A DNA stretch of 64,000 nt from assembly GCA_019217005.1 (NCBI GenBank), contig JAHBNG010000072.1, forward strand, positions 8,159 to 72,158, in the 5' to 3' direction. Below are positions 58,874 to 64,000 of the stretch, in pieces. The notes under the pieces are model-generated. The model was not told the DNA's origin, made no database searches, and worked only from the letters and a program-made list of their open reading frames with translations. A program made the translations under genes and the position numbers. Origin of the DNA: Chloroflexi bacterium TSY (GTDB lineage: Bacteria; Chloroflexota; Anaerolineae; Caldilineales; Caldilineaceae). Positions within the stretch are counted from its first letter, which is position 1. Each line of letters begins with the position of its first letter.

Positions 58874-60214
58874 TACAAAGAGGCATAGATGATTACGTAG
58901 ATAGAGCCTTGCCCTTGTAGGTCCACTGGAAAGGTTTAGCCATAGTTTGGTTGTAGTAGTCAATGAAAGCGAAAACTTTGTTGCGTAAGTCATCAAGAGA
59001 AAGAAAAGAACCTTTGCGCAATAGTTTACGGACCAAAATGCTAATCCAGATTTCAATCTGATTCATCCAGGAAGCATGTTTAGGCGTATAGTAGAAGACA
59101 ATGCGATGTTCTTGATGGGACAAGAATTCGGCACGAGTCTTCATGGATTCGAGGATGCCAGATTTGCCTTTTACACCAAGATCACAGGTGATGTCCGACT
59201 CAGCGGCCACGTAGCGAACAAGAGATTCGGAGCAATGGATGTTGAGATTATCAACCACGATATGCCAACGTTTGATGTGAGGGTGTGCCTCAACCATCTG
59301 GCGAATATGTGCAACATAATCGTGCTCGGTGCGGGTGGGTTCAGCAGTGACCCAGAGAATGCCACCCAAGGCAACATTGAATGTCAGGATGAAGGCTAAG
59401 GTGCCATGACGGATATACTCATGCTCAATGAGACGGTCTTTGCCAGGGACAGTTGGACGATCGGGATATTTCCTTTCGAGGGCTTGAACCCCTGTCTTTT
59501 CATCGTTGGAAACAACGAGTTCACCCTTCTTCGCCAGTTCAGAAGCACGGGCATAGAGGTCATTGATGGTTTGGCTCTTCACCTCAAAGAGTTCATCCTT
59601 GGGCGTGTTTTGCCAGTAGCGACTCATATGGGGCCGAATTGATGCATCTTTTTAAACAGCTACGGCAAAAGTCGGGTACAAAAAATGACCATAAGGGGTG
59701 AAATCCTAGAGCAGCCCTCTGTTTGCATGAAAAATTTGTACCCGACTTTTGCTGCTACTGTTTTAAAAGCCTCGCCGCATGTCTGGCGATTCACAGGCCA
59801 AGGCTTCCAGTTGGCATCTTTGGTCTGCCGTGATTACGGACGGTGCCCCAGGACGTGGCAGGTCTTCCAACCTCTCTTGCGCTGTGAGTTCTTCCAGCGG
59901 TATCGCTTCTAGAGCTAGCCATCTCTTTTTCCAGTTGAAGACCGTTTTGCGAGACACGCCCACTTCTAGGCTAATTGTCCCAGAATCTTTACCCGCAGCT
60001 GCGTACAAAATTATCTGCGCTCGCTTGACCATCTGTTGGCCCGTTGTGTGCCCCTTGACTAACTGCTCTAGACCTTCTTTCGCTTTTGGGCTTAGTTCGA
60101 TTTTTTCGGCTTCTGGACCTGGCATCTCTTTTTCTCCTTCTTTGGGATATTATCGATGCCTCCAGTTTACATAACTCCTGCAATTATCTATGTAATCATT
60201 TATGCCTTTCTGTA
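58874..60214 (-). mobile_element. IS630-family insertion (1341 bp) with CTAG target, itself MITE-interrupted
   Basis: The imperfect ends are TACAAAGAGGCATAGATGAT and the complement TACAGAAAGGCATAAATGAT. CTAG lies on both sides (58870-58873 and 60215-60218); IS630 elements classically duplicate TA, so the CTAG may be target preference plus TA. The minus-strand transposase has an HTH part (from 60125: VKRAQIILYAAAGKDSGTISLEVGVSRKTVFNWKKRW) and a DDE part (from about 59627: [62 protein letters not shown]). About 40 residues between the two are lost or replaced at a nested palindrome (59653-59766). Confidence 0.9.
59653..59766. mobile_element. About 114-bp MITE nested inside the IS630 element
   Basis: The inverted ends share CGGCAAAAGTCGGGTACAAA on the left and the complement of CAGCAAAAGTCGGGTACAAA on the right, both with outer AAACAG. 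It falls exactly between the HTH and DDE parts of the IS630 transposase. No ORF is present. Confidence 0.75.
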
Positions 60215-62782
60215 CTAGTTATACGGTCACAGGGTTAATCACGGGAGCTACCTACTATTTCCGCATTCGTACCTTTACCCCTGCTCATGATGGGCAATCG
60301 AGCGATTTATGGAGTGACGGTACTTCTATTTTTTCTGGTGCCCCAACCACGCCGACACCAGCACCAACGCCCACAACAGGGCCAACAGCAACACCAACAG
60401 CAACTCCGACACAGACTCACACACCTTCTGTGACACCCACGCCACAAGATACGCCAACGGGAACAGTAATTGCGACCCATACACCCACACCAACCCAGGT
60501 ACCGACCTCGACAAACATACCGACGTCTACACCGACCACAGCACCGGTAACATCCCTTGATCTGAGTGTTGCGAGCGTAGAGTTCACCCAAGCGATTCAG
60601 ACAACCGACAACGCTGTTCCATTGGTAGCTGAGAAGCCGTTGGTGGCTCGACTGACCGTTGGAGTGAGCGGGAGTGGTTCGTCAGTGAGCAATGTGACGG
60701 CTCAATTGCGCGCCTATCGCAATGGCGCGGAGCTGAGTGGGTCACCACTGAATCCCTTCAATTCTGGAGGAAATATCACGGCATCCTTATCTCCGGAGCG
60801 AGAGACGTTAGACGATATGTTGAATTTCACCTTTCCAAACGAGTGGTTGGCGGCAGGCGATTTGACAATTGAGGCACAGGTGAATCCCGCTGGTTCGATT
60901 GCCGAATCAACGATGAGCAACAATAGCCGTAGCTTCGATCTGACGTTGAACAAAGTGCCCGCGATCGAGATTGTGTTAATTCCGGTGGCATTTCAGCTAA
61001 ATGGCACAGGTGATGTCTATCGCCCTGCCGTCGATGCAACAACCAACTTTGGGTTGGGGATTCTCAACGATGTCTATCCGGTGGCAAGCGTCAACTACAC
61101 GATTCATGCCGAGCATCTTTTCACCGGCAATCTCTATACGACTGATGGATGGAAGCAACTATTAGATGAACTGCGCAACATCCGTAATGGTGAGGTGGCG
61201 GATCCCACTGCTGTTTTTCCCAAATATTACGGCTTGGTTCGCACCGAAAAGGCATGCTGTCTGCCCGGCAGCCCATCTCCGGCATCGGCTATCGGTGGCA
61301 AAGCCTATCTTCCTGGGGGAACAGGTGTTGGGTTAGAAGCCAATGAGTATATAGTCGACTTTGATGGTGACAAACAAGCTGACGCTGGTTACCCCAACCC
61401 CTTTATTTCCCTTCAAAACCATATGGCCGCTCACGAATTAGGTCATACTTTAGGTCTAGGTCATGCACCTTGTAATACAACGGGTGAAGCAGGTTTCCCC
61501 CAGGCAGATGGCTCGATTGGTGATGTGGGATTCTATCTACCGACGTTGAAGTTGCTTCCGATGAGCCATCCAGATCTAATGGGCTATTGTTTCGATACTG
61601 AACAACCAACCCAGTGGATCTCGGCATATAATTATCGGCGACTCTATGACGCTCTATCTGCTGCCGATAGTTCACTGCAGCTTCAGGTAGCGGGCGTTGA
61701 CGTGCGAGAATTGAAGGCCGAACAAACGGGTTGGCTGGTTGCCGGCAGAATCGACGAGAGCGACGCAGAAACGGCGGGTACAATCCAGTCCGCCCTCACG
61801 ATGCAAACGACAGAGCTTGCGAACGAAACGGTGGTTGATAGCACCTGTGGTGGGATTCATGCCCTACGCATTGTGGATGATGCTGGAAACATCCTCTTTC
61901 ATTATAGCTTCTTCCCTGAGCCGATCCAGGATGATGGCGAGAATGTCGATGTGCCGGCTCTATCTGACACTGTTCAAGCGACATTGGTGGACAGCTCGCC
62001 CGATGAAGATGCCAATCTCTTTGGATTCAGCTTTAATATACCCAAGATTGACGGCGCAGCGAAGATTCAACTTTGGGAGCAAGAGACGCTGCTAGATGAG
62101 TTACCTGTAGCGAGTGGTCCACCTAGCATCACTGCCTCTGTAGCGACGTCGGGCAACGACTTAACCTTTACCTGGGAGGCATCTGACCCGAATTCAACGA
62201 CTGCCCCATCCGTGTTCATACGTTATAGCCCAGACAGTGGCAATTCTTGGACGGTCCTCGCACCAAATCTGCCTGCTACTGGTTCTTATACTGTCTCCAA
62301 AGAGGAGCTTCAAGAATCGGAGGGTGGTATGGCTGAAGTAATCGCGAGCAATAGCACTGAATCTGCCACGGCCCAGTTGGATGTGGGGGCGATTGGCAAC
62401 AAGGCACCACAAGTGGCGATCCAGGGTGATGCGATACGTCAAGTTGAAGCTGGTGAAGTGATCGTTCTGGTGGGAACAGCGGTCGATTTTGAAGATGGTA
62501 CGATTGATAGTAGTCAGTTTAGTTGGACGAACCTAAATCGGGCCATTTTGAGTGAGGGTGAAACGACGCTGATTTTGTCCGACGGACTCTCGATTGGTGA
62601 ACATACCATTACATTAACTGTATTCGACAGTAGTGGTGCATCGAACGAAACATCTGTCACGCTCCAGGTGACGGGAGATTCTGGTCTTGGGAATGAGCTC
62701 TATCTACCTGTGATCGTCAGATAGGATAGGAATACGCCGCGTCACGATGAATAAAGGGTTCATAATCGGAAGGAATTTATCA

Positions 62783-64000
62783 ATGCGCCGATACGTCAAT
62801 ATTTTTGTAATTGTCTCCGTCTCCATGGGGATAGCTCTTGTTGCGCAGCTTCAGAGAGCGCAGGCAGGAAGGAGTGTAAGCGGAATTGTGGTGCCACCGT
62901 TGACCTTCCAGACATCGACCGATGGGGCAGCTGACCTTGTTGAGAACACCGCTTTTAGTATGGACAGTGAGGGGAGCATCTCAGCGACGACCAGTAATCT
63001 TGTGATAACAACGGTCGAATTGCCAGAGTCACAGGTCCGCATTACACACGTCAATCCAGAGACTCAGTAGATCCAAATTTCAGGTTTTGAGAGAGAATTC
63101 TGGCTAAACAGTTGACATAAATACAAATTTGCCGGTCGATATCTAGTTTTTGCGTTAGATTTGGGCGATTTTCAGATATGAAATAGGTTGTTTTCTGTAA
63201 CCGAAATCTGAATAAATGACTCCAAAATCCCTGCAATCTCGACTGAAAATCGCCAAAAACGCCAAATTTGGATCTACTGAGCCTGATGAAATCACTATCA
63301 AGAACTTTGGTACAATGGAGGCCGACATCTCTGGATATCGACTCTGCTCGCTATTCGACTATTCTGTCCTTCCCGCCGAAACGATCTTGGCTCCGGGCAC
63401 TTCAATTGTTGTGAGCAGTTTTGTCGTTGAGGATACAGCAGCTGATCTTGGCCTCTATAAAGACATTGGTGCATTTACCGACCCGAGTATCCTGATCGAC
63501 TTTACCCAGTGGGGTAGTGATGGAAATGGTCGTGAATCGGTCGCTGCTGCGAAAGGTATTTGGACAGCGGGTAACTTTATCAGAGGCCCTGCGCCATTTG
63601 ATTTCATTGGCGATGGTTCCCAATATGGGCGTATCTTCTGGACAGCCGCGTTTGAGCCCAAACTACAGAAGGAGGTTGATCAGATCGTTGCCGATGTGGG
63701 CGAGATGCTGACCTATTCTGTTACGGTTGACTACGTGGGCAGAGACCTCTTTAGCAATGTAACCGTCACGGACACGATTCCTGATGGCGCAACATACGTC
63801 TCGAATAGTGTCAACGCTGGCGGGATAGAAAATGATGGAGTAGTTACTTGGAATCTAGGTAGCAACAAACCCGGTGTCTCAGTATCTACATCAAGTAGTG
63901 TAGGCTTTCCGGTCAATGTCGGAACCGATTTTATTACCAGACCGACGCTTGTGACGTCGGGCGGATTGGTGACGGTGACCCAAAGTCTGACAGCATCGAC
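62783..64000 (+). pseudogene. Secreted LTD/DUF11-domain protein, MITE-interrupted, running off the window
   Basis: Start set at ATG 62783 (MRRYVNIFVIVSVSMGIALVAQ), with AAGGAA upstream; ATG 62747 is an alternative. The signal peptide ends near RAQAG. The frame reaches VRITHVNPETQ and stops at 63068-63070 inside the 219-bp MITE. Removing 214 bases joins it to PDEITIKNFGTMEADISGYRLCSLFDYSVL, a lamin-tail-type (LTD) domain. A DUF11-like repeat follows (VGEMLTYSVTVDYVGRDLFSNVTVTDTIPDGATYVSNSV). The frame is open to the last base. Such proteins are large extracellular surface proteins; function unknown. Confidence 0.82.
63063..63281. mobile_element. 219-bp MITE (copy B) inserted in the LTD/DUF11 gene
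   Basis: Same length, same 18-base inverted ends and, as far as I can compare by eye, the same sequence as copy A at 10807-11025. CTCAG on the left and CTGAG on the right flank the core. Deletion of 214 bases restores the host frame. Confidence 0.9.

Larger units (their letters stand above)
57264..62724 (+). pseudogene. Giant secreted protein: Calx-beta-like, LRR, FN3, Thr/Pro stalk, metzincin-type protease; interrupted by IS630
   Basis: GAGGGGGTG precedes ATG 57264. After a signal peptide come two ~115-residue Calx-beta-like domains (NEANVTPDQFGVVLNTSPT, DEADFETTDLFEVALTSEPT), plant-type LRRs (NWSNNSGWL, LNLSNNQISGQFP, LDLSDNQINSSLP) and an FN3 domain. The FN3 is split by an IS at 58874-60214. 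Removing it with one CTAG gives DKSATSYTVTGLITGATYYFR in frame; total 1372 codons. A Thr/Pro stalk, a CARDB-like domain and a zinc metalloprotease follow, with HELGHTLGLGH at 61432-61464 and a Met-turn-like DLMGYC. Ig/PKD-like domains and the tail ELYLPVIVR end it. It is presumably an extracellular protease with adhesive parts; substrate unknown. Confidence 0.88.

Overview
The window looks like a chromosomal segment of a member of the Chloroflexota (an Anaerolineae-like or Herpetosiphon-like lineage; inferred, not proven). The grounds are moderate GC, many large secreted proteins with Thr/Pro 'TPTPT' stalks, C-terminal 'YLP-[FV]-I' tails, CHAT and trypsin/FGE-like proteins, a polyphosphate glucokinase with PPK2, and an FMN riboswitch in front of a RibXY-type ABC transporter. 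Housekeeping genes are few: gltX, tRNA-Gln, rpmG, an S1-domain protein and an LCP-family protein. The rest is accessory surface and secreted gene content, heavily invaded by mobile elements. LAYOUT: 1-11.1 kb holds secreted trypsin-like proteases and FGE-like (C-type-lectin fold) domains, then a RAYT transposase embedded in REP-type palindromes, then a membrane CHAT-TPR protein. 11.3-17.4 kb holds an isochorismatase-like hydrolase, an EEP-family phosphatase/nuclease, a damaged GT39-type membrane glycosyltransferase and an IS. 17.4-19 kb holds no large gene but has hairpins and a four-unit 112-bp tandem array that looks like structured RNA. 19-23.2 kb is one very large gene (LVIVD propeller, PKD, YVTN propeller, di-haem cytochrome), broken by a 155-bp MITE and a stop codon. 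23.4-29.2 kb holds two membrane proteins of unknown role, then an FMN riboswitch split by nested palindromic repeats and a predicted riboflavin ABC transporter. 29.5-32.9 kb holds gltX, tRNA-Gln, ppgK and ppk2. 33.2-44.7 kb holds secreted or membrane proteins of unknown role, an LCP protein, rpmG and an S1-domain protein. 44.7-51.3 kb holds IS and MITE debris around an M32 carboxypeptidase and a lipoprotein. 51.3-64 kb holds three giant secreted genes (SdrB-repeat adhesin; Calx-beta/LRR/FN3/metalloprotease; LTD/DUF11 protein), each interrupted by a different mobile element. HOW IT FITS TOGETHER: at least five large genes carry insertions. In each, removing the element together with one copy of its target repeat restores one long reading frame, so the insertions look recent. 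Several other genes carry single indels or in-frame stops; real decay and assembly error cannot be told apart from sequence alone. The most unusual signals are (i) two FGE-like C-termini of identical length that differ almost only in a block resembling a diversity-generating-retroelement variable region, (ii) the 112-bp array, whose paired hairpin motifs show compensatory changes, (iii) the FMN riboswitch with a MITE nest in the P5 loop and an extended P2 loop, and (iv) the propeller-PKD-propeller-cytochrome fusion.
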